Shown here: positions 1 to 6,875 of the stretch, piece by piece | How positions within the stretch are numbered: the first letter of the stretch is position 1 | How the letters are laid out: each line of letters begins with the position of its first letter | Source: a virus | Virus record (IMG/VR): IMGVR_UViG_3300048839_001048 | Location: 1-34,967 of that record | DNA: 34,967 nucleotides | Reading direction: 5' to 3' (one strand) | Notes under the pieces: generated by a model | What the model was told of the DNA's origin: nothing | Databases searched by the model: none | The model's input: only the letters and a program-made list of their open reading frames with translations | Translations under genes and position numbers: made by a program

Positions 1-207
1 GTCGTCCTCCGACGCCATCGGCACCAGCACGGTAGATCGGTCCACCGCATCAGCCGCCTTCACCAGCCGGTCGAGGACGGCGAGGAGGGCGCGGCGGTCG
101 GCGATGGCTTGTATCACCGTGTCGGGCCGCGATGCGGCGTCGCGCTCGCGGATCGTGGTCATCTCGTCGCGGCGGATCGTGGTCATCTCGTCGCGGATTG
201 TCGTCAT
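1..207 (-). CDS. Partial hypothetical protein with N-terminal MTTIRRDE repeats
   Basis: This frame is open from an ATG at 207 to the left edge, so the C-terminus lies outside the window (69 codons visible). The start overlaps the stop of the upstream gene as ATGA. The first 24 residues are three near-copies of MTTIRRDE, encoded by two exact copies of a 23-24 bp unit starting at 150 and 174 plus a degenerate third, so there are three in-frame ATGs and the true start could be any of them. The rest is a charged, probably helical segment (about residues 30-60). I do not recognise the family. Its position at the distal end of the replication operon is the only functional clue. Confidence 0.6.
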   Translation of the reverse strand, partial: MTTIRDEMTTIRRDEMTTIRERDAASRPDTVIQAIADRRALLAVLDRLVKAADAVDRSTVLVPMASEDD

Positions 208-470
208 CGGCCCTCCTCCTTCGGGAACAGGGCGAGAACTTGCTGGCGGGTGATGCCTTGATGCCAGCCGACCATGAGCGACGGTAGCCTCCCCACCGCC
301 TCCCGCAGCCGATCGTGCTCGGCGGCGATGGCCTCGGCCTCGATGTCGGCGATGGCGTCGGCCAGCCCGTCCGCGTCGAACGTCGCCATGCCGCTCTCGT
401 CGTCGATGAACTCTGCCAACAGGCGCTGCCCGGCCTCGGTGGTCGGCAGGAGCGGGCGGGTGTCAGTCAT
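204..470 (-). CDS. Small acidic helical hypothetical protein
   Basis: This encodes an 88-residue acidic protein beginning MTDTRPLLP. The start at 470 lies inside the end of the preceding gene (ATGACTGA, 8-nt overlap), and the stop overlaps the next start. Residues 35-65 are a run of Ala/Glu/Asp/Ile with the look of an amphipathic helix or coiled coil, followed by a short GITRQQVLALF segment that could be part of a helix-turn-helix. No family is recognised and no function is claimed. Confidence 0.6.
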   Translation of the reverse strand: MTDTRPLLPTTEAGQRLLAEFIDDESGMATFDADGLADAIADIEAEAIAAEHDRLREAVGRLPSLMVGWHQGITRQQVLALFPKEEGR

Positions 471-894
471 CGGTCGAGCCCTCCGTGCTCGTGTCGGGGA
501 GGGCCGGCAGGGTCGCCGGCCAGGTGACGGTGACGCGCAGGACGCCGACGGCGGGGTCGTCCAGGACGGCGAAGCTACGGCGGTCGAGGTCCACGACGCG
601 CCCGCCGGGGCAGGCACACCAGTCGGAGAGTACGACCACCGTGGAGCTTGACCCGGCGGTGACGCGAACGGTCGACCCGCGCCAGTCGGAGCCGAGCGCG
701 GCGCGGAGCTCAGGCCCGGCCGCGGCGTGACCCGGCCGGTAGTCGTACCAGGTCGCGATCCCGCGTAGCTCGGCGGCCGCGACCTCGCCGGGTCGGACCA
801 GGAGCGCATCTGTCCCGCCGAGCGTGGCGCCGACGATCAGCCCGACGAGCGCGCCGACCATGAAGCCCTGGAGCGAGGCGAGGATGCGCGTCAT
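463..894 (-). CDS. Membrane-anchored RlpA-like double-psi beta-barrel protein
   Basis: The 143-residue product starts with a hydrophobic segment (about residues 9-30, with VGALVGLIVG) that should act as signal anchor, followed by a domain from about 45 to 125 that aligns with RlpA/expansin-type double-psi beta-barrels: GIATWYDYRPG, then STVRVTAG, VVVLSDWCACPGGRVVDLDRRSF and GVLRVTVTW. The two acidic positions (D91 in SDW and the DLD at 102-104) match conserved RlpA positions, but the AAH histidine of RlpA is replaced (AALGSDWRG). RlpA-type proteins bind or cleave peptidoglycan glycan strands, so a role in lysis or cell-wall passage is possible. It sits in the replication operon, not with the tail genes, and overlaps both neighbours by a few nucleotides. 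The fold call is fairly firm, the activity is not. Confidence 0.65.
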   Translation of the reverse strand: MTRILASLQGFMVGALVGLIVGATLGGTDALLVRPGEVAAAELRGIATWYDYRPGHAAAGPELRAALGSDWRGSTVRVTAGSSSTVVVLSDWCACPGGRVVDLDRRSFAVLDDPAVGVLRVTVTWPATLPALPDTSTEGSTDD

Positions 895-1145
895 GCCGGC
901 ACCCAGGGCGTCGCCTGCACGGGCCCGTACTCGGTGATCCGGAACGTCGCCGACCAGCCATCGATGACGACCGCGGCCGTCGGCTCGGGCACCCGACGCA
1001 GCACTCGGTAGATCGTCCTGGTCGTGACGCCGTAGGCGACGGCGAGGTCGTGAACGCGGGCCCCGTGGGCCCGAGCCCGGGCGATCGCCACGTCCTGCGC
1101 CGGCGTGGTGGCCCGGGAGATCCGGTAGCCGATGATCGGGCTCAC
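891..1145 (-). CDS. Small helix-turn-helix protein
   Basis: This encodes 84 residues from a GTG at 1145 that overlaps the previous stop as GTGA. Residues 14-52 contain a helix-turn-helix of the resolvase/sigma-region-4 type: a helix VAIARARAHG, a second helix with HDLAVAYGV and a recognition helix TTRTIYRVLRR. The C-terminal 30 residues are a short beta-like tail without recognised motif. It is probably a DNA-binding accessory protein or transcription regulator of the phage; a target cannot be named. Both ends overlap neighbours, so it is co-translated with the RuvC-like and RlpA-like genes. Confidence 0.65.
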   Translation of the reverse strand: MSPIIGYRISRATTPAQDVAIARARAHGARVHDLAVAYGVTTRTIYRVLRRVPEPTAAVVIDGWSATFRITEYGPVQATPWVPA

Positions 1146-1780
1146 GGCTCCACCGCCTCGGCGAGCTCGGGCGCCTCGCGGAACGTGACGCCGACGGCGA
1201 GGGCCTGCCACTGGTCGGCGACGATCCCGTAGAGCGGGCCCGGTGACGCCTTCCGGCCGACCGCGGACTCGCCGCCGTAGCGGTCGATGAGCGCCGCCCG
1301 GACGCCCGAGTCAGCCGAGCCTCCCGCTACGCCCAGGTGGCGCAGGATCGCCGACCGCCGGAGCAGGTGGACCGGGACCGGCCGGGCGACCTCGATGAAG
1401 CGGCCGACCCACTCGCAGGTGACGAGCGTCTCCATGCCGATCTGCCGGCCATAGCGGGGCTCGATCCGCTCGATGACGACGGCGGACAGCCAGCCGTTGC
1501 GGTTGATCTCGAGGAGGCGGCGGAGCTCCTCGTTGGGGATCTTGCCGCGGAAGGTCGTGTCGGGGACGCCGGTGGACCACAGGACGACGTAGGCGCTCTC
1601 GACGGTGCCGGGGTCAATCGCGAGGATGACGCCGGGGGACCGACTGGGGGATCCCGAGGCCCCATTCCCGACCCGCAAAAGCTCGGCAGGGCTGCGGTCC
1701 TGGGCCTCGAGCTCGCCGAAGTCTTCGACCACCCCCTGGGCCCGTCGCTGCCGCTTGACCTCGCTCCATCGGGTGGTCAT
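1142..1780 (-). CDS. RuvC-like Holliday-junction resolvase
   Basis: The 212-residue protein has an RNase H-like/RuvC fold signature. VILAIDPGTVESAYVVL at 51-67 is the first strand with the catalytic Asp (D56). VVIERIEP at 101-108 supplies the second acidic residue (E104). A C-terminal helix carries ADQWQALAVG (D189), the position of the final acidic residue. The first 48 residues are basic and low-complexity, an extension not seen in bacterial RuvC. Phage RuvC-like enzymes resolve branched intermediates before packaging. The gene follows a Cas4/RecB-like nuclease with an ATGA overlap, fitting a recombination module. An alternative is another RNase H-fold nuclease, since only three acidic positions can be placed by eye. 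Confidence 0.7.
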   Translation of the reverse strand: MTTRWSEVKRQRRAQGVVEDFGELEAQDRSPAELLRVGNGASGSPSRSPGVILAIDPGTVESAYVVLWSTGVPDTTFRGKIPNEELRRLLEINRNGWLSAVVIERIEPRYGRQIGMETLVTCEWVGRFIEVARPVPVHLLRRSAILRHLGVAGGSADSGVRAALIDRYGGESAVGRKASPGPLYGIVADQWQALAVGVTFREAPELAEAVEP

Positions 1781-2544
1781 GCCGACTTCGCCTTCCTCCA
1801 GCCGTACAGCCAGAGGCACGCCCGGAAGGCAGTCCAGTCGGCGTCGGTCACGTCGACCGGATAGAGCCTGGTCCCGCCGTCGGTGACGTGGAGGATGCCG
1901 TGACGGGTGATGGCGGGCAGCTCGTACCGCGCGGCGTCGCCTGGCCTGGCGATGAACTCGGCGTGGGCGTAGGCGGCGAGCTGGAGGCGCATCTCGTCGT
2001 ACACGGCCCCCGACGGCCAGGCGACGGACTTGGAGCTCTTCCAGTCGAGCAGCCAGACCTCGCCATCGATCTCGGCGATGAGGTCGCACGTCCCGCCGAA
2101 CCCCAGCGTCTCGTTGATGAGGTAGGCCTCCACCTCGATCGGCCTGACCCTGTGCTCGTTGAGCCAGGTGCGCGCGCCGACGATCGCGGGCATGTCCCGG
2201 TCCTCGACCTCGACCGGCCGGCGCAGGAGGATCCGCTCGAGCGACGAGTGAATGCGCGTCCCTCGCTCCCGGCTGTTGGTCCCCTCGTTGCGGACCCGGA
2301 GCAGGTACTCGACCGCGGCTTCGGTGTTGCCGGCGAGACGGTCCTCGGCGAGTCGCTCGGCTGCCGCGATGGCAGCCTCCGCCACCTGGCGCTTGTGCCA
2401 CGTCGTGAGCGCTGGCTTGTCGAGCACGTCGGTGACAGTGGTCACGCCCGGCCAGGGGCCGGCCCCGTTGAAGTAGTAGAGGTGGCGCGGCGTCCGGACG
2501 ACACCCACGGATGCGGTCGCGGTGCGAGCCCTGGCGGTGGTCAT
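1777..2544 (-). CDS. PD-(D/E)XK nuclease, Cas4/RecB-like
   Basis: This encodes 255 residues from the ATG at 2544, which overlaps the primase-helicase stop. Motifs of the RecB/Cas4 nuclease family are in order: RGTRIHSSLE (H99), GFGGTCDLIAEIDG (D154), WLLDWKSSKS (D167, K169) and the helix with MRLQLAAYA (Q188). The N-terminus has the YYFNGAGPWPGVTTVTDVLDKP element often found before this domain in phage exonucleases. There are no cysteines placed for a Cas4 iron-sulfur cluster, so a RecB-type single-domain exonuclease is likelier. It is a second PD-(D/E)XK enzyme in the operon besides the YqaJ-type protein at 8331-9284, and the two probably act at different steps of replication or recombination. 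Confidence 0.8.
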   Translation of the reverse strand: MTTARARTATASVGVVRTPRHLYYFNGAGPWPGVTTVTDVLDKPALTTWHKRQVAEAAIAAAERLAEDRLAGNTEAAVEYLLRVRNEGTNSRERGTRIHSSLERILLRRPVEVEDRDMPAIVGARTWLNEHRVRPIEVEAYLINETLGFGGTCDLIAEIDGEVWLLDWKSSKSVAWPSGAVYDEMRLQLAAYAHAEFIARPGDAARYELPAITRHGILHVTDGGTRLYPVDVTDADWTAFRACLWLYGWRKAKSA

Positions 2545-4601
2545 GCGGGTCCCTCCTCGGGATGGCAGGCGTCGCACGTCCAGCCGGACGGCGTCTGGCG
2601 GTGACGGGACTGGTGGTCGCGGTAGCGATTGCAGGTGTTGAGCCAACCGGTCGGGTCGGTGGGGATGACACGGAGAGCGGGTCCCTCGCGCGCGGGCGCG
2701 CCCTCGCGTGCGTGCGTGCGGGCGGGCGCCCGCGATACCTCTCCCCGATTGCTCTGATTGCTGGATGAGAAAGAAGAGAAACGGGGGGTATTAAGGGCAA
2801 TCTGGTCATTCGTGCTCGGCGCGATGGTCACCCCGGCGACGACGTAGCCCTTCGCCGTCTGGGCCACGGCCCCCGATTCGACGAGCTTCCCGACCATCGC
2901 CTGAACGCTCTGGCGGATGAGCCCGAGCTCGTCGGCAATCGCCTTCGGGAAGATCGGGCCGCGTCGTTCGATGACCTCGTACACCTCGGATCGCTGGAAG
3001 GAGGCGTCGGGCAGCGCAGCCGGCGCCGGCAGCCAACGGCCGTCCACGAACTGGACCGGGACCTCGGCGTCGGCGATGTCCCGCCCGGTCGTGTAGACCG
3101 TGCCGAAGCGCTCGAGGCGCTTCCTCCGGAGGGCCAGGATCGTGTCGGCCGAGCCGGTGATCCCGTAGGTCCCAGACACGGTCGCCAGGAAGTCGTCTGA
3201 CGCTTCCTTGCGGGCGTGGTGGACGATCACGAGCGCCACGGGTCGGTCGCGAAACAGGTCCTGGAGGGCGGCGAGGTCCTGGACGTCGACCTCGTATGCG
3301 CCCTGCTTGCCGGTCGAGCGCGGCCGGACCTTGCCCAGCGTGTCGACGGCCACCATCGCGGCGTCCGGGTGCTCGTCGAGCCAAACCCGGATGTCGTCCT
3401 CGAGGCCGGCACCGATCCGGTTGGCGTCCCAGCGGACCTCGAGGCGGCCGTGAGGCATGGTGCGTCCAGCCAGGGCCACCAGGAGCCGGTCGCGCCCTCG
3501 CCTCTTGCCGTCCTCGAGGGCGAGGTACAGAACGCTGCCGGGAGTCACCCGGCGGCCCAGGAGCTCGCCCCCGATCGCAGCCTCGACGGCGACCTGGTAG
3601 ATGAGGCAGCTCTTGCCGACCTTGGGCGGGGCGGCAAGGATCGTCGTCCCCTCGGGGATCAGGTCCGGCACGATCCAGCGCAGCGGCTGCAGGTCGAGTG
3701 CCAGGAGGTCGGCGGCGTCCATGCCCGGGCCGAGGGCGCGGCGCGGTGCTGCGTCGGGCGGCCCGGGCGGTCCGAGGCGCTCCGGCGTCCCCTTCCATGC
3801 CCGCTCGAACCGACTTCGAAGGTCGGCGTCGGACAGCGGATCGGCGAACCGGGGAGCCAGCACGGTGAGGACGCCGGCCAGGATCTCGTCGCGGGTGACG
3901 CCGCGCTTGTACCTGCTGGCGATGTAGTCGCGGATGGCCTCGTACCGCGAGCCGGTGTAGCCGACCGGCGGCAGCTCGTACCCGCCGTGGATCTCGATCA
4001 CGTCGGTGCTCGTGGCCGGCGTCGGGGCCAGCACGTCGTGGGCCCACGATTCGGGGAGCTCGGAGATCTCGAACACGGAGCCGGGTGTGTAGACGGCCCC
4101 CGTGGCGTGGACGCTGCGCGGCCCGATGACGTACCCGGCCCCCTGGCCGGATCCCCAGCGGGTCACGAACCCCCACAGCTGCCCGATGGGCCGAGGGGAC
4201 CCGGCCGGCCAGCGCAGGAACACGTGCTCCCCGTTGGCCGTCCGGGTGCGAAGGGTCGGCGGGAGCGGCCCGAGACGACGCTCCAGCTCGGCGAGGTGGG
4301 CGACCCCGTCGCCGTCCACGTCGAGCGTGAACACCCCCTCCGGGCAGACGAGGCCGTAGTTGGGCTCCGAGCCAGCGGACAGGAGGGTCCTGATCCGCTT
4401 CTCGTCGGTGGTGGCGTCCTGGAAGCCGTGCTGCGTGACCGGGTGCTTGCCGGCGTTGTCGCAGTCGCGGCCCTTCGGGCAGCGGCAGCGGCCGGCGGCA
4501 TCGGTGCTCCAGACCGTGAACACACCGAAGCCGCGCTCGGCGAACCACAGGGCGGCGCGGATGCGGTCTTCCGGGCTCGGCCGGGCGGCCGGTGCGGCCA
4601 T
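2541..4601 (-). CDS. Primase-polymerase / RepA-like helicase fusion
   Basis: The 686-residue protein combines two replication domains. Residues 10-185 are a Prim-Pol (AEP) domain with a cysteine cluster CRCPKGRDCDNAGKHP (39-54), the catalytic LDVDGDG (93-99) and GAGYVIGPRSVHATGAVY (155-171). Residues about 300-520 are a RecA-like AAA_25 ATPase with Walker A AAPPKVGKS (323-331), ALED (361-364), Walker B MVAVD (416-420) and VIVHHARK (458-465). A winged-helix-like segment (about 545-590) follows, then a low-complexity linker and a short terminal WTCDACHP module. It should prime and unwind phage DNA. The ATG at 4601 overlaps the HNH gene stop (TGATG); a GTG at 4604 is an alternative. The DNA for the linker (2740-2815) is notably AT-richer than its surroundings. 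Confidence 0.9.
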   Translation of the reverse strand: MAAPAARPSPEDRIRAALWFAERGFGVFTVWSTDAAGRCRCPKGRDCDNAGKHPVTQHGFQDATTDEKRIRTLLSAGSEPNYGLVCPEGVFTLDVDGDGVAHLAELERRLGPLPPTLRTRTANGEHVFLRWPAGSPRPIGQLWGFVTRWGSGQGAGYVIGPRSVHATGAVYTPGSVFEISELPESWAHDVLAPTPATSTDVIEIHGGYELPPVGYTGSRYEAIRDYIASRYKRGVTRDEILAGVLTVLAPRFADPLSDADLRSRFERAWKGTPERLGPPGPPDAAPRRALGPGMDAADLLALDLQPLRWIVPDLIPEGTTILAAPPKVGKSCLIYQVAVEAAIGGELLGRRVTPGSVLYLALEDGKRRGRDRLLVALAGRTMPHGRLEVRWDANRIGAGLEDDIRVWLDEHPDAAMVAVDTLGKVRPRSTGKQGAYEVDVQDLAALQDLFRDRPVALVIVHHARKEASDDFLATVSGTYGITGSADTILALRRKRLERFGTVYTTGRDIADAEVPVQFVDGRWLPAPAALPDASFQRSEVYEVIERRGPIFPKAIADELGLIRQSVQAMVGKLVESGAVAQTAKGYVVAGVTIAPSTNDQIALNTPRFSSFSSSNQSNRGEVSRAPARTHAREGAPAREGPALRVIPTDPTGWLNTCNRYRDHQSRHRQTPSGWTCDACHPEEGPA

Positions 4602-5020
4602 CACGCCGCACCGCGCCGGGGCCGGTTGAGCCAGGGCGTGACGCGTTCGCCCCACTCCTGGTGATGCTCGCGGCACAGGGCCATCAGCCCCCACCGATCG
4701 GCGTCGTCGCCGAAGATGGCGACGGGGGCGATGTGGTGCCACTCGACCTCGTACGAGCTGCAGCCGCGCACGATGCACCGGCCGTACAGGCCGGCGTAGT
4801 CCTCGACGATCGGCAGCTCGCGGATGTTCACCCCTGCCCGACCGAGCAGGTGGTGGGGCACCGGCGTCGTCTTCTGGCCGCACCAGTTGCAGGTCCAGAT
4901 GACCTGCAAGGCACCGTTGGAGACGCGCCGGATGCCCCAACACCCGTCGGCCGCGGCGGGGAACGTCCACTCCCCGCCGGCGGACCGAACGTGCAGGTGC
5001 GGGAGCGATCGTTCACCCAT
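4601..5020 (-). CDS. HNH endonuclease
   Basis: The 139-residue protein has an N-terminal CNWCGQKT knuckle (about residues 45-52), then the HNH core: VEWHHIAPVAIFGDDADRWGL and LMALCREHHQEW, with CIVRGC before it. These give the His-Asn/Asp-His metal site and structural cysteines of the HNH fold. Such enzymes are found in replication modules as nicking or homing enzymes, or near the terminase to aid packaging. Here it lies between the SSB-like and primase genes, so replication or homing is likelier. The ATG at 5020 comes 7 nt after the upstream stop and has no strong Shine-Dalgarno, suggesting coupling. Confidence 0.85.
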   Translation of the reverse strand: MGERSLPHLHVRSAGGEWTFPAAADGCWGIRRVSNGALQVIWTCNWCGQKTTPVPHHLLGRAGVNIRELPIVEDYAGLYGRCIVRGCSSYEVEWHHIAPVAIFGDDADRWGLMALCREHHQEWGERVTPWLNRPRRGAA

Positions 5021-5027
5021 CGGGCCG

Positions 5028-5549
5028 TCAGAAGGGCAGGTCGGCGGCGTTGGCCTGTGCGACCGGCTGAGCCACCGGCCTGGCCTGGGCAGCAGGCGGA
5101 GCGGCGACCGGGGCAGCCGTCGGGGCAGCGGCGACTGCGCCGGCCGGGACGCCTCCGGTGACCATGCTCGCGGGCAGAGCCGAGAGGTTGGCGATCTTCG
5201 GCCAGCCGCCCTCGTCGACGGAGATCGTGGCCAGGGCCATCCTGCCGACGAGCTGGGTGCGCGGATAGGACTGACCCACCTGCGGCGGCTGTCCGCCGAG
5301 GAGGGCCGTCAGCCACGCGAACGTCTTGGACTTCGGCCCCGACGCCGTCGAGGCCGAGCCGCGGACCTCGCTCCCGTCCTCGAGCGCGAAGGTCCAGTCC
5401 CGGAGGGTCACCTCCTTGCCGGCGTTGACGCCGGTCTGCGGGAGGATCGTGCGGGGCTCGCTGATGTCCGTGAGGGTCACGACGTAGACGCCGGGTGCGA
5501 TATCGGACTGCGGGGCGCCGGCGGTGATGGTGATGAGGTCGTCGGTCAT
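5028..5549 (-). CDS. Single-stranded DNA-binding-like protein with DLPF tip
   Basis: The 173-residue product has a beta-rich N-terminal two thirds (GVYVVTLTDISEP, LRDWTFALEDGSEVRG, ALATISVDEGGWPKIANL), consistent with an OB fold. An Ala/Pro/Gln-rich disordered linker (about 130-160) follows, ending with ANAADLPF. Bacterial and phage SSBs end in an acidic-hydrophobic tip (DDDIPF in E. coli) that recruits partners, and this terminus has the same form. The operon encodes primase, nucleases and an annealing protein, which fits an SSB role. The start ATG at 5549 has GAAAGG upstream. The OB-fold assignment is by pattern only; the tip is seen directly. Confidence 0.6.
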   Translation of the reverse strand: MTDDLITITAGAPQSDIAPGVYVVTLTDISEPRTILPQTGVNAGKEVTLRDWTFALEDGSEVRGSASTASGPKSKTFAWLTALLGGQPPQVGQSYPRTQLVGRMALATISVDEGGWPKIANLSALPASMVTGGVPAGAVAAAPTAAPVAAPPAAQARPVAQPVAQANAADLPF

Positions 5550-5587
5550 TGCGGTGTCGCCTTTCGGTGTGGTGAGGGAGTCGTGGG

Positions 5588-5770
5588 TCAGCTGGCCTTG
5601 CGTCTCGTCTCCACCTCCTCCGCTTGGCGGCAGGCCGGGCACCGGGATGCCATCGGGTAGTCGAAGCGCTCCGGCTGGTTCCGTGCCCCACAGGGCGCCT
5701 CGGGATGCCGGGGCAGGAAGACATGGGCGACGCCGTCGGGAGACGTGGCACGCCAGGCGCGGTGGCTCAT
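5588..5770 (-). CDS. Small zinc-binding hypothetical protein
   Basis: This encodes 60 residues, with an ATG at 5770 overlapping the upstream stop (ATGA). It has GVAHVFLPRHPEAPCG near residues 13-28 and a second knuckle CPACRQAEE near residues 44-52, a layout (His...Cys...CxxC) common in small actinophage proteins of unknown function. The protein at 9281-9508 has a similar layout. It probably folds around one zinc ion; the role is unknown. Confidence 0.6.
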   Translation of the reverse strand: MSHRAWRATSPDGVAHVFLPRHPEAPCGARNQPERFDYPMASRCPACRQAEEVETRRKAS

Positions 5771-5976
5771 TCCCGCACCGCGAGCTCGACGACCCAGGTC
5801 AGCCGCTCGCGCCCGCTGTCGGTGTACGCTTGGCCCTCGACCAGCTGCACGCTGCACACGGTGCGCAGGCGATACCCGCGGTCGCGGGCGTAGGCCTTCG
5901 CGCGCTCGATCGCGTCGGTCGAGCCGATGGCGGTGATCGGCACCACGATGTGCCGCGGACCGGTGTCGATGGTCAT
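5767..5976 (-). CDS. Small hypothetical protein
   Basis: The 69-residue product starts at the ATG at 5976, which overlaps the upstream stop; a longer reading from 6006 would run deep into the previous gene and is not preferred. The pattern is strand (HIVVPITAIGS), helix (DAIERAKAYARDRGY), then strands (TVCSVQLVEG, LTWVVELAV), a compact alpha/beta protein reminiscent of small phage proteins with a ferredoxin-like arrangement. No family is recognised. Confidence 0.55.
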   Translation of the reverse strand: MTIDTGPRHIVVPITAIGSTDAIERAKAYARDRGYRLRTVCSVQLVEGQAYTDSGRERLTWVVELAVRE

Positions 5977-6119
5977 GCCGCACCTGCCTGCGCTCGAGCA
6001 GCGCACGTCGGGTGGTACAGCGCGCCATCGACCATCCGAGTCTCGCCGGTGATCGCCTTGCCGCAGGCGCGGCAGACGAGCATCGGACGCCCGTAGCGGC
6101 GCATCGGACGCGGGCTCAC
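5973..6119 (-). CDS. Tiny zinc-ribbon-like protein
   Basis: This encodes 48 residues from a GTG at 6119 overlapping the stop of the membrane protein gene (GTGA). It contains LVCRACGKAITGETRM (CxxC) and ALYHPTCAAR, giving a C-C-H-C site like half of a LIM domain. The basic N-terminus (SPRPMRRYGRP) could contact nucleic acid. It is short and supported mainly by the overlap pattern and the zinc motif. An internal ATG in this frame would give a 43-residue version. Confidence 0.5.
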   Translation of the reverse strand: MSPRPMRRYGRPMLVCRACGKAITGETRMVDGALYHPTCAARAQAGAA

Positions 6120-6307
6120 AACGGCACCGCCTTCCCGGCCAGGATCGGGAGCAGGACGAACAGGACGGCGGCCAGCCACACGAGCATCGCGATCGCGACC
6201 AGCAGCGTCGCGAGCGAGTCGGACGACGGCAGGTCGCGCGCGTCCCGGTCCCCGATGCGACACAGCCGGCAGCCGGGCCGGTCGCAGTGGCGCAGCGGGC
6301 CAGTCAT
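6116..6307 (-). CDS. Small single-span membrane protein
   Basis: The 63-residue protein has a cysteine-bearing basic N-terminus (CDRPGCRLCRIGDRDARD) and one long hydrophobic stretch, residues about 32-58 (LATLLVAIAMLVWLAAVLFVLLPIL). It is probably a type II or III single-span membrane protein. It overlaps both neighbours by 4 nt. Its first 15 nt are identical to those of the next upstream gene (6511-6525). The function is unknown; a lysis or superinfection-exclusion role would be guesswork. Confidence 0.6.
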   Translation of the reverse strand: MTGPLRHCDRPGCRLCRIGDRDARDLPSSDSLATLLVAIAMLVWLAAVLFVLLPILAGKAVPL

Positions 6308-6525
6308 TGGAGTCTCCGGACCCGGGCGGCTGCCTTCCGCCGGCGCCGCGTGTCGGCGCCTCGCTCGACGATCCTCATGGCCCGGCGGATGGCCCGCGGG
6401 ACGCCGCTCGTGTCGTGCGCCACGATGGATCTGATCGGCTGCTCACGCAGCTTCTCTTCCTTCGCGGCCTTCCGCTCGGCACGCCGCTGCGCCACGTACT
6501 CGTCCCTGGACAGCGGGCCAGTCAT
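6304..6525 (-). CDS. Small basic hypothetical protein
   Basis: The 73-residue protein is very rich in Arg and Lys (RDEYVAQRRAERKAAKEEKL, then RRAMRIVERGADTRRRRKAAARVRRLQ). It is predicted helical and highly positive, and probably binds nucleic acid. The start ATG at 6525 overlaps the upstream stop and shares the same first 15 nt with the following gene. No family is recognised. Confidence 0.5.
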   Translation of the reverse strand: MTGPLSRDEYVAQRRAERKAAKEEKLREQPIRSIVAHDTSGVPRAIRRAMRIVERGADTRRRRKAAARVRRLQ

Positions 6526-6875
6526 GCCGTGGCCTGCCAGAGCGTCTGCGGCTGGGCCATCGCCTCGGCCGCCTCCCGGAGTGCCCGGGCAGTGAGGAGC
6601 TGCTCGATCGCCCGACGCCGGAGGCCGCGAGCGCAGGCGGCGACCTCGGCCGCGTCGGTGCCCAGGCGCGTTCCGAAGTCACCGGTGACGACCGGCCAGC
6701 GGGCGAGGCGCAGCTCCTGCGTCGCGGCCTGCACCCGGCGGGTCCCGTTGTGGCCCGGGCCCCACAGCCCATACGCGATGTCGCGCTGGGTGCGCGTGTC
6801 ACCGCACGCCAGGACGGCCAGCAGGTCCTGCGCGTCCTCCGACAGCCCGGCGAGGGACGGTGGGCGGGCGCTCAT
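6522..6875 (-). CDS. Winged-helix-like hypothetical protein
   Basis: The 117-residue protein begins with LSEDAQDLLAVLACGDTRTQRDIAYGLWG. This resembles a winged-helix N-terminus in which the second helix holds 'TQRDIAYGL'. A further helix (RRVQAATQELRLARWPV) and a beta-hairpin-like VVTGDFGTRLGT follow. The C-terminal half is Arg/Ala helical. Small winged-helix proteins of this type are common in actinophage early operons, but this one cannot be tied to a target. Starts and stops overlap neighbours as ATGA. Confidence 0.55.
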   Translation of the reverse strand: MSARPPSLAGLSEDAQDLLAVLACGDTRTQRDIAYGLWGPGHNGTRRVQAATQELRLARWPVVTGDFGTRLGTDAAEVAACARGLRRRAIEQLLTARALREAAEAMAQPQTLWQATA

